Source: Aquila chrysaetos chrysaetos (Eukaryota > Chordata > Aves > Accipitriformes > Accipitridae). Taken from it: a stretch of 64,000 bases of DNA. Below the pieces are notes generated by a model that saw nothing but the letters and a program-made list of their open reading frames with translations, was not told the origin of the DNA and searched no databases. The translations under genes were made by a program, and so were the position numbers. Positions 48,201-59,401 of the stretch are shown piece by piece; the stretch's first letter is position 1; every line of letters starts with the position of its first letter. The stretch spans positions 17,985,363-18,049,362 of the forward strand of contig NC_044005.1 of NCBI RefSeq assembly GCF_900496995.4. Direction: 5' to 3'.

Positions 48201-51200
48201 GACAGACTTAATGATCCTCAGCTGTCCAAGGAGCCAACCACAGTACAGGTAAGCACTGCCTAGTCTACCTACAGTACTTCTGAGGACATCTCCTACCCAT
48301 GTATCTTGACAACTTTAATGTATTTTTTCTCCCAGCCTTCCTATTTTAGTTACGGAAAAAAAGGCTCAATAAGAGTCTGTGAATGTTCCAAGTCCATGTT
48401 CAATGACAGCAGGATGGTAGGCAACAGCGGCTGTGACCCTAGCTTGAATTTGCAGTGAATTATAGCCATCTTGACAGCCTTGCTGTCAGATCTACAATAT
48501 TCTTTTCCTCTGGACCTGAGGTGCCAGGAGTAAAGCATGTTTTCTTGACAGGCAGCGTCATATGGGTGGTAGCATATGGATGGTAGCATATGGGCAGTAG
48601 AAACCTGCTTGGTTTATTTGCCCAGTAAGATTTGTTTTGTGTGATACGGAATTTAAGCTCCTGGTTAAATTAAAATTGTCTTGTGCTTCACTTTATGAGG
48701 GTAAACTAGTGAATGTAAATAGTTGCAATTTCCAAGTCTACAGGATAAGCAACCCTGGAGAGAGAGCATAAATCATTGCATTAGCTATATGACTGTGCAT
48801 TATATTTGAAGTTTTCAAAAGAGATTAGGAGATTTAGATGCCATGATTGCATATTTTCAAAGCCACTTACAGATTTTAGATATCCATGTTTTACATGTGT
48901 ATCCTTGCAGTCCTTTCCAAAACACAGCTGGGCTCAGCTTTCATTGAGCTGGATTTAGACTCTCAATCCCTTAAAGGACTTTGCAGAATCTCAGATTGCA
49001 CATTTTTTTCTGATCTCTGTATGTTGACTCTTTCCAATGTATCTCAAACAACATCTGACCCTCCAATCAAAATCTGCTACCCTTCAACATGCAACACAAC
49101 AAAGAAATTTCAGCACAGCAGTCTTTCTATTTTGCAAAGAATCAGGGAAGAAATAAATCAGCTTCTATCTAGTTTAAGTGTAGCTTTGAGGGATTCAGAA
49201 GAAAAAGTCATTTAGCCCAAAGAGATGGTCACCAATCAATGCTCCTTGGTGGTGGAAAGAATAAAGGAAAACATTAAAAGATCCTAGGAAATCTTGATCT
49301 TTTCATCAGTCCTGTCTTCCAAAAGACTTTACTCTCCAGTAACATGTCTGGGAAACAAACAAACAAAAAGAAATCTTAGAAAGAGGATTGTAAGAGTCCA
49401 TCAAAATAATCTCTTATCCCAAACAGATACCACTTTCTTTTGTTAAAGAAAAATTAATAAAATATATCATCTCTAGTTCTTGAATTGTGATATGGTATAG
49501 CATGTAGAGTGAACAGAGGCCTGGAATTCCAAGGCAAGGAGAGACAGTTTGTCTGTAGCCCTCTATGGCAGCCTAGCCACTCAAAACCAGTTCTGTTTTC
49601 ACTTATTTAAGCACATTATTTCTCTCTGGATCTCACCTAAAACTACTTTTAGCGCCTAACAAAATATTAGGTCACTCACGGAGTCACCACCTCAAAGGTC
49701 AGACCACGTGAGGCACAGGTAGCAAAAGCTGTATAAAATTATATCTGTGCCTAGAGAGAGACCAGTGAGGGACAAATGCATACAGAGGAAAAGCGACCCC
49801 TTCCCTCCAATATTATTTTAAATCTGCTTCTTACTGCTAGGAATTTGGCTAATAAAGGTAAGGCTTGTGTGGTGTAGCTTCATTATGTAGTTGTAATATG
49901 GTCTGTATTCTGAAATATAGAGGATCCTATGAAACTACAGCCTTCTCCATACAAAAGATGTGCATTTTTTATTTTCTTGTATAAGATTACATAAGCATAA
50001 TAAATCTGAATGGTTAGTCCTTATACAGTGAAGACTATGAGCTACTGGAAGTGGATTTGAAAAATACATAACTATAAATCATTACTGTTGCTACTAAATT
50101 AATATGTCCTGGAGAAAGTGAACACAGAAAAATGGTTGCTGTCTCACTCCACATTTCCAGAATTGCAATGTCAAAACTGTGAACGTGGGGAGCGAAGTAT
50201 CCTACTGCCGCGAGAGGGCATTCAGGGGCCTACCGAGACTGCAGGCTCAGAGCCACTTTGTCCCTGAGTCAGTCCCATTGCCTGTAGTTGCAGGTTTGCA
50301 TTATTTTCTTTGTTTTGCTGTGCTTCTTTTCCTGCGACATATTTTGGAAAATTTTTATTCCAGAAAATGTTTTTGTAGACTGAGCTTGTAAATAGGGAAG
50401 AAAGAAAAAGGCAGGCAAGGTCTCTGGTGGAGACAAGAAGAGGAGAGCAGTAAGATCCAGTGTTTTATTGCCCTACACATGTGTCCTCATTTAAACTCTG
50501 ACAAAGTGGAGTTACTGCTTGGAGGTGGTAGTGCAGATCCCCAGTTTGCACATCCTACTGGTAACTGCATGGCAATGGCATATGCACTGGAGAATAACAG
50601 CCGGATATACTAAACCGAACTTCCTATAAGCGGTCCAGGTAGCAAACTGTGGGTTGTCCACTGGGATCCTCCTGGCAATACTGTATCTAATTTTCCTGGG
50701 AAACACTACATTGTGATGCTTAGTAAAAAGAAAAAAAAGTCAGGAGAGTAGTAAACACGGTGAATGCTTTCAACTTTCAATAAAATGACCTTATAATTTT
50801 CTGCAGCTTTATTCTTTCCTAGGTGAGCTAATATAATTTTATTTCTGAGTAAGAGCATCCACACAAGAGTTTAATGCATTTTGAGCTAGGGCTTATGCAT
50901 GTATAATCAAATTTGATCTAGTTGCAGGAGCTTAAACTGAAAGAGGTTTAAGCTGGTGCATTTTCTTTCCTGTTTGGGATGGGCTTGGAGGGTGCTTGCA
51001 GACAGTCTCAGTGACTAAGCTGATGGATGGTGCTTAAGCCACCATGATTCAGTCATCGGGTTCGGCCATGTGCCTGAGTTCTTATCCACACAGCATGATT
51101 TAATTCATGTTCAACTTTCCGACTGCTCACATGCAGACAAGTCCACAGATATCTTCATCATATGCAGCACCCTAACAGAGATAGATGAAGCTGTTTATAT

Positions 51201-53041
51201 ATTAGATTAAAGTGGGAAGAGAAGTCACTACTTTTTTGAAATGACACTGCTTAAAGTCAGGTCCTTAAGTGTTCTTCAGTATCTCCATAAGCAGCCCTCC
51301 ATGCAATGGCTCTGAGTACTCTGCAGCTTGCACTGGGGGCAACAGAAAATTTGCCCGATCCAGCACTGAGTAAGGAAGACGCCTCTGTATTAGGCCCAGG
51401 ATAGTTCTCCCATGAGCGAGTAAAACTGCCTTGGATTCATCTGTGCAAAGATTTCCCCAGACTTGTTTCTAGTAAGGTGTTTGGTCCCCAAAAGCTGCAG
51501 ATACTCGTGGGTTCACAAGAAGCAGGAGGTGCTGTGCTCTGCCGAATCTCCCTCTTTCCCTAAGCCTCCTTTGTGCACAGTTGCCCCACAGAGCCCCTCC
51601 CAAGAAGGGAAAGGGACCCAGCACACTGGGTCACAGTGCCCTGGGCTGCACTGACCTTTCAGCAGCTCCCTCACTGGCTTGGGGCAAAGCTCCTCCGCCC
51701 TCCCATTTCTGCCGAAGTAGGACATTTGAACCCTGTAAAAAATTCAGCATCCTTTCCATGTTCCAGAGCTAGGATTTCACCAGGGGTTCGTGTCTTCCTG
51801 TGGTTGTGAGGAGGGGATTCTACCCTCAGTTGCAAAAAAAAAGAGACTTTAGTTGAAGTTTTCTGAAGGGAAACTGGTAATTGCCCTCACAGCTGGTAGA
51901 AGGGTGGGACCACCAAAGCTGTCAGGGCTGTTGCTATCGCTGCAGTTTCCACACGTGCATTCATGTCCCACTGACTGTAGTCAACTTGTTTTTCCTTGAA
52001 GTTTTGTGAAATGGTGTCTACTCCAGAGATGAGTCGCTGGGCTGGGCCAATCATCGATGTTCTCCTGGATTACGTGGGTAATGTGCAGCTCTGTTCCCGG
52101 CTCAAGGAACATATTGACAGCTATGAGGACTGGGCTGTCATTAAAGAAAAAGCAGGTATGGTCACCCAGGAGAGAACCTGGCACAAATAGTCCTGCTGTT
52201 GGATTCAAAACCTCAGTCACCATCTCCTCTTAGTATTCACCCCTTAAACTTGATAGGATTTCCCTACTGAAACTGAATTACATTTTGGACCAGGTAGGAG
52301 GCACTAAAAATTGCTGGGGTGTCACTGACTCTGTGATGTTAAATGTACAGCAGCTGTGGATCTGACCCACTGGGAATGAGCATTGCCAGTGCAGGAAGGC
52401 CCATTTGGCTGCACCTGGGGTACAGTCAGATCGGGGCAGGCAGATAGCATGACCATTTCCACAGCAGCCCAGCAGGCACCAGTGGCTTTAAAGCCTTTAC
52501 TAATATTCTGCTCTCCTAAATATCCTTTCCCTCAGGATCCAAAGTCTTTCATAGATATTACCAGAATTAGTTTTCTGGCACCAAGCTAAATTTGGTACAT
52601 ATTACATTTATTTTCAGTGGGAAGGCTGAGTACTGTGAAGGGGCTTGTTTAAATCCTCCTAGAAAGCCCATTGCTAAGGCTAAGAGGGGATACAGCACCC
52701 CATCCTCCAGCCTATGTCATGCCTTGGAATAGATGAGCTGCCACCAATGCCAGATGCATCATCCCTCCATTACAGAAAAGCCCCCTTTTTTTCATTCCTC
52801 TTTCTTTCTCCCATTTTCCTCTTGCCACTGACCCGGCCAAGCTGAGCTGTCCCTCTAAAGTTCAAACCTGTTCTGCTCATGTTTCCAAACTGCCTGTCTT
52901 TCAGAGCCCCCACGACCTCTTTCCCACCTTTGTCGCATCAAGGTACGAAGCCTGGTTGGAAGAAACCGCATTAAACTTCTTGACACCTTGCCTCTCCCGG
53001 ACAGACTGATTCGATACTTACAGCATGATTACACACAGTGA
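30029..53041 (+). CDS. ASB2: ASB2, beta isoform (ankyrin repeat and SOCS box protein 2), full gene span
   Basis: The coding exons are 30,029-30,273; 31,868-31,972; 37,162-37,328; 37,987-38,142; 40,103-40,348; 42,618-42,789; 47,687-48,248; 52,002-52,155; and 52,905-53,041. Every junction is GT-AG and in phase, giving 1,944 nt and 647 aa. Human beta is about 635 aa. The protein has an N-terminal ubiquitin-interacting motif (residues ~26-41), about twelve ankyrin repeats (~118-550) and a C-terminal SOCS box (~603-647). ASB2 is the substrate receptor of a Cul5-Rbx2-Elongin B/C E3 ligase. In mammals it targets filamins A and B for proteasomal degradation, and the beta form acts in muscle. The gene converges with FAM181A. 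Identification rests on near-identity of long ankyrin and SOCS segments to the known protein. Confidence 0.97.
31629..31635 (+). promoter_or_regulatory. Possible TATA-like element of the ASB2 alpha promoter
   Basis: TATA-like sequence (TTATATGG context) stands about 170 bp before the alpha ATG. With the usual 25-30 bp spacing it would give a 5' UTR of around 145 nt. It also resembles one half of a CArG box. There is no other support. Confidence 0.2.
31806..31972 (+). CDS. ASB2: ASB2 alpha first coding exon; its 3' part is beta exon 2
   Basis: The exon is 167 nt, ending in phase 2 at CAGTCCGT before GTAAGTG. Its first 20 codons are alpha-specific. From 31,868 on, after an internal CACTCCAG acceptor, the sequence is shared with beta. 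Beta's phase-2 end (AG) joins to A here, giving R, just as in mammals where the two isoforms become identical at an arginine. The shared middle (31,868-31,930) is poorly conserved, but it ends in SLFSTSQ, matching the mammalian SLFKTSQ. The pyrimidine-rich acceptor tract for beta is the same DNA that codes for the alpha YFSLFHSC peptide. Confidence 0.9.
31806..53041 (+). CDS. ASB2: ASB2, alpha isoform, full gene span
   Basis: The first coding exon is 31,806-31,972 and is joined to the seven shared exons from 37,162 onward. The coding total is 1,761 nt, so 586 aa; human alpha is 587 aa. The N-terminus MTCFSYSEYFSLFHSC is nearly the same as the mammalian alpha start. It lacks the UIM but has the same ankyrin repeats and SOCS box. 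In mammals alpha is the blood-cell form, induced during retinoic-acid-driven myeloid differentiation and in immune cells. Keeping this separate start here means the two-promoter design predates the bird-mammal split. Confidence 0.93.
34262..34281 (+). repeat. (CCT)n microsatellite
   Basis: A short run of CCT trinucleotides lies inside an ASB2 intron. Confidence 0.85.
35390..35660. promoter_or_regulatory. Intronic CpG-rich patch
   Basis: CpG and GC content rise sharply against the AT-rich intron on both sides. The patch is not a coding exon of ASB2, because phases skip it. It could be an alternative promoter, an enhancer or simply a GC-rich relic. No start site or motif decides this. Confidence 0.3.
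37162..37328 (+). CDS. ASB2: ASB2 shared exon: first ankyrin repeats
   Basis: The acceptor is the AG at 37,160-37,161 (TTGTTTTGAAG). The AG repeats two bases on, but only this position keeps phase with both upstream exons. The exon encodes ELDPVVAAIKDGDEKA and KDGWIPLHEAAYYGQVGCLS, the start of the ankyrin array. It ends in phase 1 before a slightly unusual donor, GTCAGTG. Confidence 0.93.
37987..38142 (+). CDS. ASB2: ASB2 shared exon: ankyrin repeats
   Basis: This 156-nt exon keeps phase 1 at both ends, from CTTCACAG to AAAG before GTGAGTG. It encodes YPGTIDQRTLNEETALYLAT, then SRGNLDCLLTLLQAGAEPDI, a consensus ankyrin unit. It is much more GC-rich than neighbouring exons. Confidence 0.95.
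40103..40348 (+). CDS. ASB2: ASB2 shared exon: ankyrin repeats
   Basis: This 246-nt exon (phase 1 to 1) encodes about two and a half ankyrin repeats. They include ACERKNAEAARLLVQYNADT, RGWTALHEAVSRNDLE and YGITSLFVAAESGQLEALRY. The flanking sites are TTTCCAAAACAG and TGTG before GTGAGTAC. Confidence 0.96.
42083..42165 (+). repeat. Imperfect (GTATAAAT)-type AT-rich repeat
   Basis: Units related to GTATAAATA / TGTATAAATG recur irregularly for about 80 bp. This is low-complexity sequence abutting the CR1 piece. Confidence 0.6.
42170..42235 (-). repeat. CR1 LINE 3'-end fragment (reverse orientation)
   Basis: The sequence ACCATAGAATTTTGAAGAGC then GAGATCATCTAGTCCAAACT matches the familiar avian CR1 3' region written in reverse (CATAGAAT...; GATCATCTAGTCCAACCCC). 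It is short and somewhat diverged. Confidence 0.6.
42618..42789 (+). CDS. ASB2: ASB2 shared exon: ankyrin repeats
   Basis: This 172-nt exon, phase 1 to 2, follows a strong acceptor (TTTTCTTCCTTCCTAG). It encodes ADINTQASDKASALYEACKN, VEFLLSQGADANKANKDGLL and PLHIAAKKGIC. The donor is GA before GTAAGTT. Confidence 0.95.
43131..43157 (+). repeat. (GT)n followed by a G run
   Basis: About seven GT units are followed, after TGGT, by nine G residues. This is a simple sequence that can vary in length. Confidence 0.8.
43348..43461 (+). pseudogene. Decayed CR1 LINE ORF2 C-terminal relic
   Basis: This frame reads EYGVQFWYPPFQKPFRKLER and then LQKRSTRITQGLENILY followed by a stop. It matches the conserved C-terminal tail of CR1 reverse-transcriptase proteins (VQFW...F.KD..KLE.VQRRATR...GLE). 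It sits in an ASB2 intron in the gene's orientation, is truncated on both sides and is non-functional. Confidence 0.7.
47598..47631 (+). repeat. 10-bp perfect inverted repeat before ASB2 exon 7
   Basis: ACAACCATAC (47,598-47,607) pairs exactly with GTATGGTTGT (47,622-47,631) across a 14-nt loop. It ends about 55 nt before the splice acceptor, in the usual branch-point neighbourhood. It is followed directly by two copies of AGATCCCCT (47,632-47,649). Confidence 0.7.
47687..48248 (+). CDS. ASB2: ASB2 shared large exon: C-terminal ankyrin repeats
   Basis: At 562 nt this is the largest coding exon, phase 2 to 0. It encodes MLIPVTSRTRIKRSGISPLH, NNDDILEELIDAGYDVNT, TTPLYFAVFNNNIYATELLL, RHGCLKTMKLLLDHGANINA and LKYLLDLGCD. 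These are ankyrin repeats 8-12 and the linker toward the SOCS box. The acceptor is CTCTCTACCTGGCAG and the donor GTACAG before GTAAGC. It ends with a less conserved N-, D- and R-rich linker. Confidence 0.97.
48249..52001. other. ASB2 intron (3.75 kb)
   Basis: No exon is required. The intron contains a 14-bp triplicate at 48,559. A segment around 48,805-48,890 (ATTTTCAAAGCCACTTACAG) resembles an old dispersed amniote repeat. Confidence 0.75.
48559..48600 (+). repeat. Tandem repeat, 3 x 14 bp
   Basis: Three adjacent units, CATATGGGTGGTAG, CATATGGATGGTAG and CATATGGGCAGTAG, differ at one or two positions. Confidence 0.85.
52002..52155 (+). CDS. ASB2: ASB2 shared exon: pre-SOCS region
   Basis: This 154-nt exon (phase 0 to 1) encodes EMSRWAGPIIDVLLDYVGNV, QLCSRLKEHIDSYEDWAVIK and EKA. 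It is one of the most conserved stretches relative to the mammalian protein. The acceptor is TTGTTTTTCCTTGAAG and the donor GCAG before GTATGG. Confidence 0.96.
52905..53041 (+). CDS. ASB2: ASB2 last coding exon: SOCS box
   Basis: After CTGCCTGTCTTTCAG the exon encodes the SOCS box. PRPLSHLCRIKVRSLVG is the Elongin B/C-binding BC box. KLLDTLPLPDRLIRYL is the Cullin-5 box with its LPLP core. The protein ends HDYTQ, with TGA at 53,039-53,041. All features needed for E3 assembly are intact. Confidence 0.97.
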
Positions 53042-54277
53042 CCCCAGGCACACCGGACATGCAGCGCCTTCCCAGCATGGCACCCAGCGTCATCAGCGTG
53101 GCGAGGGTGCACGTCATGCACCATGGGGAGGAACTGCTGCTGGCCTGGTCAAGCGCCCTCCAATGACTAATCTAAGAGAAATATGCTTCTGAAGCATGAG
53201 TGAGAAGAAAATGGAGGAGAGAGAGAGCTAAACATAGGACTGTTGTTAGGTTTTCCAAGAGAAAACACATATGATTCACCTCAGAGCTTGGTCTGCAAAG
53301 ACCAAGAAATGAAAGCCAACACTGAAAAATGAGTAGTGCTGAAGCAAGTATCAGTGAGGAATTCAAAGGTATCCTGGGGTTGCGGTGGAGCTTAGCATCC
53401 TTGCTGTGATCACAATTCAGAAATTGCCAAGAGTCAGCATATTTGGGACAACAATCACATTTCCTTCACTGACTGAGATTTTTATTTTAGTTTCTATTCT
53501 ACCGTTTGGATTTCTGCTAAGTGTGCTGGTTGCTAATTCTTTGATACTTTGACACCATCTTGCTAACACTTTTACTTTCATTTTTTGGACCTTTCTTATT
53601 GAGTGGAGTACTTGATTTCTGAACATTCAAATCTCAGAACTTTTTAATAGACTAAAATCCAGAAATGCTGGTTCCTTTAAAAGTCAAGGAGAGGTTTATT
53701 TAAGAAGGATGTAAGAATTGTATTTGCACATAGTAAATACAGTTCATTTTGTATTACATTTGCAATAAGAAGTTAGGTGAAATTCTGCTTGAGAGAATTT
53801 TGTAGACTGGAGTTGAAAGCAACTCTGAGCTCTTTTTTTTTTTTTTTTTTTGGTGTAAGTTAGAAGTAGCTGCACTGTAAACAGTAGCTTTACTCTGTCA
53901 TGAAGCTGGTGTCAGAACAGAACAAAGCCCTAGAGAAGGAACAGAAAGTGATGCAAAGGAGAGAGGCAAGGTACATAGGGAGAGGCAACACTGCTAAACC
54001 ACCTTTATCTGTTCCTTCCCTAGAAGATCTTGTCCCTACAAAACCCAGCCTCTCTTATCTCCTTGGACCTCTGTGGCTATAACAATACCATCACTGGAAG
54101 AAGAGAGATTATTTCAAAATTATGAAAGTCAGACTCTGGGATTTATGAAAACAAATACCCAGAATTAGGCTTCCAAATCCTTATTCAGGTGCCTAAACAA
54201 TGCCGAGTTGCTTGCGCCAGGTGTAGTTCCACATAAGCCAATGGGACCACATTTGGTGTCAGATATTACTGAGGCAG

Positions 54278-54283
54278 AATAAA
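54278..54283 (+). terminator. Candidate ASB2 poly(A) signal, proximal
   Basis: AATAAA lies about 1.24 kb after the ASB2 stop, the first exact copy on the plus strand downstream. It is embedded in repeat-like sequence. It would give a 3' UTR of about 1.25 kb. Confidence 0.35.
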
Positions 54284-56497
54284 GTCTTAGGATTTAGCCC
54301 TGAATTTCCTGACTTTGGAAGTTTGAAGTATCTATTAGCTCCCTTTGACACTGATGAAAGTTATTATCTCATCTTCTTTGAAAATTAGGTCACCTATTTA
54401 CAGCTCAGATCCACAATTGATTTATGGCAGCTTAACAAGTTACCGTCTATCAGTTGAGCTGCTATAATTGTCCGTGAAATTCTTTTATTGAAGTTTTTAA
54501 CAAGTCACATTCCCTCACAGCTGGGGAGGCCGAGGAGCCCATGAACGGTTATTGGCAGTGTGACTACAGCTTAGTTGACAGGTGTGACTTGCTGAACTGA
54601 TTTGATGAGTGTCTCATTCCTAACCAGGCACCTAAGTAAAGATGGAAGAGCCTAAATTTGGAAATACATCTTTGCAGACCTTATGCTAGAAGCACACTCA
54701 TTCTTACCTTAGGTGACAAAGGAGCTGTGCACCATGGTTTGTTTGGATTCCCCACCAGAGACCTGACAGATCTGGTTTTGTTTGTTGGCCTGCATACCAT
54801 CCATGGAATCAGGTAGAAATATAAGTAGGGAAAGTGCATTGCACCAAGTTTTATTTGTGTGGAGTTTTATACCTTAACAAAGGACTAAAAGTGTTGCACA
54901 CATACAAGTCTGGGCACACAAGTTCAGATTCTGTGATTGTTTTGTGTGAAATGTGTTCAGCACTTGTGGGACAGGATGCGAGCAGAAGAAGAATCGGTTA
55001 CAGCTACGGGCACTCTGTCCATAGCTGTCCCCTTCCCAAATGCAAAAGAAGTTGAAAAACCATCAGAGTTTCAATTCACACTGAACAGTGATCTTCTTGC
55101 AAAGCTTTGGAAAGTCAGGTGAGATTCCTCCACTGCTGAAATTTCATGCAGTGATTTCCAATACCACCAGTTTAGGATCTACCCCCTTGTCTCCTGTAGT
55201 GTGAACAGGGAATTGCTTCAGGTTGGAAAAATACTGGGTGGAGGGTAAGGGATGGGGAACAGGAAATCTTTAGACCAGTTTTGCCAATGAAGGCAATTGG
55301 TAAGCAATAGCTTGAGAGACAGAAAATCACCTGTGGAGTTCATGCATCTCTCACTTTATGGGGCTGAGCAGTGAAGGTCGGGGTCTTATATTGATATAAA
55401 TCAGAAGAAAATTCTTTGAAATTAAATTAATGTAACAGAGCAGAGTCATAGAGGGTGGTGGATACAGACATGGCTTGGTGGAGACCATTTACTTAAGTGC
55501 TTTTTTGGTGTGCGGTGACAGCCCTGGAGACCGCTGGCTGATAGAAGGATTCACAATCACTAACTGCATGTATAACCACGGGGGTGGGATTTCATAAGCT
55601 ACCCCAAACTGGGAATTTCCCCTAAGCCAACATCATTACATATGCAAAAGTCTCAGGGGCGGCCATTTCTTTTTATATCCTTGGAGAAGTTGAAACTGGG
55701 TTTGAGTGGAGCAAGTATGGAAAGTTCATTTCTTCTTTCAACCAAGAGACCTTCATCTCTATTGGGAGACCCATGTCCTGGTTGCTCTCAACGATCTGTC
55801 CTGAGCAGGACAGTCACTGAGCTGGAGAGCACTGGTCTGATAGGAACGTACCACAACTGCAGGAAGGATAAGGGCACACTGTGCACAGAAACTGAGAAGA
55901 CAAGAGTGTTAAAGGGAAAATCTGGTAATTACAATGTTATTAAATCCGTTCTGCTTGATCCTTACAGCAAATCTTCACACACTCAGTTTACATTTATTTG
56001 CACTGAAATGGAGCCCACTACCTCTCCACTCCAACCATTGACACAATATTTTGTGGGCAATACTGAATCTGCACAAATTCAATGTGCATTTAATGCATCT
56101 ATCTAGAAGTTACTGTGAAAAGACAAATACCCCAAAACCCAAACAAACTAGGCTTTGTAAGCAGATCAGTAGTTCTAGTGCAAGGTAAAGTGGCTTGTTT
56201 TTACTGAGTGTGATAGATAGACTCCTTCAGAGATGATGACTTTATGTGAAATGTTCTAGGAATATTTCATGACCAGGTTACTGTACTTTTTTTTTTAACT
56301 GCATCACGTGCAATTCACTTGATGTTCTTGTGCACTTTTTTGATTTTTTTTATTTCATTTTGTATGAAAGCTTTTTCACTTACCTCTTCCTTCCCATTAT
56401 TTATAAAAGCTATTGTGGTTTTAACAGTTTAAATTTGCATTGTTGTAGTAAATAGCAGCTCTCAAATGTTATGTTTCCATCTTTCAAACAAAGTATG

Positions 56498-56503
56498 AAT
56501 AAA
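56498..56503 (+). terminator. Candidate ASB2 poly(A) signal, distal
   Basis: A second AATAAA lies about 3.46 kb after the stop. The preceding ~250 bp are T-rich and AT-rich, like many long 3' UTR ends. Its use cannot be decided from sequence alone. Confidence 0.3.
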
Positions 56504-58509
56504 CAAGTAGATTCTGAAGGCTGTCAGCTATCTGAATAGCAACAGTGAACAACGAAACACAAAAATAGCCAGGAAAAGTCTGAATCAATCCAAGACTGAA
56601 CAATTAATAATCTTGATGTTAATCTCAGGGGTGAGAGAACAGTAAGTATTGCTAGAGAGGAGACAGAGTTGCTATTCTTTGCAAACCTTTTGGAAAGTCT
56701 CGCACATCCCCATTCAGTGATTTTGAATATACTTAACAATTGTCTTCTGTTCATTTGTGTTTGACTTCACTGCTGCTCCAGTTCAGAGCCCCAGCAAGAG
56801 CCACCTCCTGCCCTGGGCTGGGGAGGGAAGTTCCATGGATTTTAAGGATTTTAAAAAGTAACATCAGTTTAAATCTGAGGGTAAGTGCATAAATATCTGT
56901 GTGTCAAGAGTAATTTGGAATGGTCTGATTCAATCCTTCATCATCACTTAAAAACATGCTGTTCTACTACATGGAAAATGTACAGCAGCATACATTCAAA
57001 TGAGAAACAGTTTCAGAGAAGAAAAAGAAAACAAAGAATTTAATATCCAAAAGGTAGAAACTTGATTTTAACTCTCTTCTTTCTCTGGATTTCTTCAGAA
57101 ATAAAATTTCTACAGAGGCTATCCACTTTTCCAAGTATTTTAATTTTGATAGAAATCCATATTCTGGTACAATAGGCAGCACTTTCAAATTTCCCTTCTG
57201 AACTCAAGCAGGAACACTTGTCCACAGCAATCACTGCAATACCTGTGGTTCATTCCACGACCTGCTCTGGTCACCCAGAGAGAAATCCAAACCAATGCCA
57301 AGGAGACTGCTCTGCATTAACAGCACTGAGACAGAGTTCAGCATCTGGCTTCCTCTGGATTACAACAGTGACACAGAGCTATTGGTGTAAGAAAGCGCCC
57401 CTACTTTCATGTAAAAAATTCCTTGCTCTGCAAATTAAGAGCAGTAGTTCTCTTCCCATTAACTTAAATGGGGGTACTACCTCTGGTTTCTGTTAAAGCC
57501 TCCTTGTGGCGAGGGACAGAGTCTCCTGAGGGAATTTTTTTTCCAAAAAGACAAAAAGGGACAGACATCTAAGTATATTCACATCTTCACTTCTGGATCA
57601 AGATCTAAACTGATGTCTTTAAGTCTTAGATCAGCTCTTTACCACCTTGCACCTTGCATGTAGTTGCAGGTATGTGTTACCAAAGCCATTTCCTGCTCTC
57701 TCTCCTATAGGAGTAGTCTATACAAGCTTGATACATATATTAAGTGCTGGTAGCAGGGAGAAAGCAAGGAAAACCATCTCCATTTCTACTTTTGGCCTCC
57801 TGGACTAACACATTACAGCCATTCTTTCCGTAAAAGTAAACATTGGTGCGATATACTGTGAGGTTTGGGGAAAGAATGAGCTACTTTTAGCCTGAGAGTA
57901 GTTCATATCCTAACGAAAGTTGCAACCTGGTTATATAACACCAAGCCCCATCAGAAGATCCAAAATGATACTCTACAATGGCTTAAGATGATAATTTTTT
58001 CATGACTGCAACGTGCTCATGAGAAGTGTTGCCTGTTTTTCCCCTCATGGAGATACCAAGAGTCATAGGGAGCTACGCTAGCCAGAGACCAAGCCAATCG
58101 AGGCCACTTTTTATTGAATCCTGGGAGAAGTTCCCATTAGCTTCAGCGAGAGGACGTTCAGGCCCTGGGAATCACAGGTGTCCATTCTCTGGCCCTTTCC
58201 CCCCCAGCATAATACACTTCTCTTGACCTCAGTGATTTACACCAGTGTAACCGAATAGATACATAGGCCTGCAATATTAAACCTTTCAGATCTCATGTTC
58301 TGTGCCTTAGCACCACTTTCTCCATGGATTTAAGAGAAATCTAACTTTTAAAAATCCCCATTTAACTTTTCTAATGCCAATTTGTTAAAATAATTGGGAA
58401 AATACCAGGCAAATCATTCGCAGCCGGGTCTTGTGATAGCATCTTAAAATCAGACAAAATAAAAGATGTCTGTGAGCCAGAAATCAAGGCAGGCTATTCT
58501 ATACACTTT

Positions 58510-58515
58510 TTTATT
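58510..58515 (-). terminator. Candidate FAM181A poly(A) signal
   Basis: TTTATT on the plus strand is AATAAA for FAM181A, about 0.89 kb past its stop. Another copy at 58,110-58,115 would give a 1.3-kb 3' UTR. Confidence 0.35.
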
Positions 58516-59401
58516 CTATCATATTTTATGGTTTTGTATTCAACTAATACAATTTCTCATTTGTTCTGTTGATGCAGAACAATTTCTGCTGTGGAAATTC
58601 ATCCTGCTTCTGTTTGCACCAGCTTAACACTAGCTAATTTCCCAGCCCCAGAAGAATTACTTTTGATTTACATCACTCTGAATAGGCAGAGATTTCAGCC
58701 CTCATATCTACCCACCAGTTGCAAATCAAACCTTTGTCTACCGAGTGGGGCAAAAATAAACAGACTGCATTTGCAGAATCACCAAAATAAAATTACCTGC
58801 TTTCTTCCCTTAATTTTTTCTTTTAATTCTGTCAGTATTTACATACAAGAAGAGCTTAAATCAATTCACAAGTGTGGTTTCTACATTAAATACTGTCCTT
58901 CCAGTCTCTTGGACGCAAAAGGAAGTGACCTGAATATCTTGACTTCTCTGGAATTATTTTAAAGTACAAAAACTCTTTGAATGGGCTTAATTCATTTCAT
59001 TTCGCTGCTGCTGCCGCAGGGCAACCCCAGAAAGATGTTCCCACATGGAGGAGGTCTCCTAGGTGTCACAAGTGCGGCTATGAATGGCCCGCAGCCCCGC
59101 TCGCCACAGCTCAAACAATGCCCGTGGATGAAAGAGCCAGGGTTTGCCTCACGCTCTGTGACACCGGCTTCATAAGGCTTACTCCCGATTTATACCCGTG
59201 TACTGAGAGGAGAGTGGAGCTCGAGTAGCTTCCCAGCAATTACTAATTCGCTCCAGCCCGCCCATGAGGAAGAGGGTGTGATCACCGGGCTCCTTCCCCT
59301 CGCCGCTCCACGCTGCCAGCAGCTCACGCCTGGTGCCCGACTGCGCGCTTCAATTCACTCTCAGAAGCTGTCGTGGTCAGTGTGACTCCAACACCCCCCG
59401 G

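Larger units (their letters stand above)
53042..58509. other. ASB2 3' region and intergenic sequence toward FAM181A
   Basis: The segment holds the ASB2 3' UTR, with its end uncertain, and the gap to the converging FAM181A 3' end. A T18 run lies at about 53,832. Old repeat-like text occurs near 54,150-54,290, 57,460 and 58,125 (TTCCCATTAGCTTCAGCGAG type). A 154-codon open frame with an ATG at 55,642 has no recognisable domain. Confidence 0.6.
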
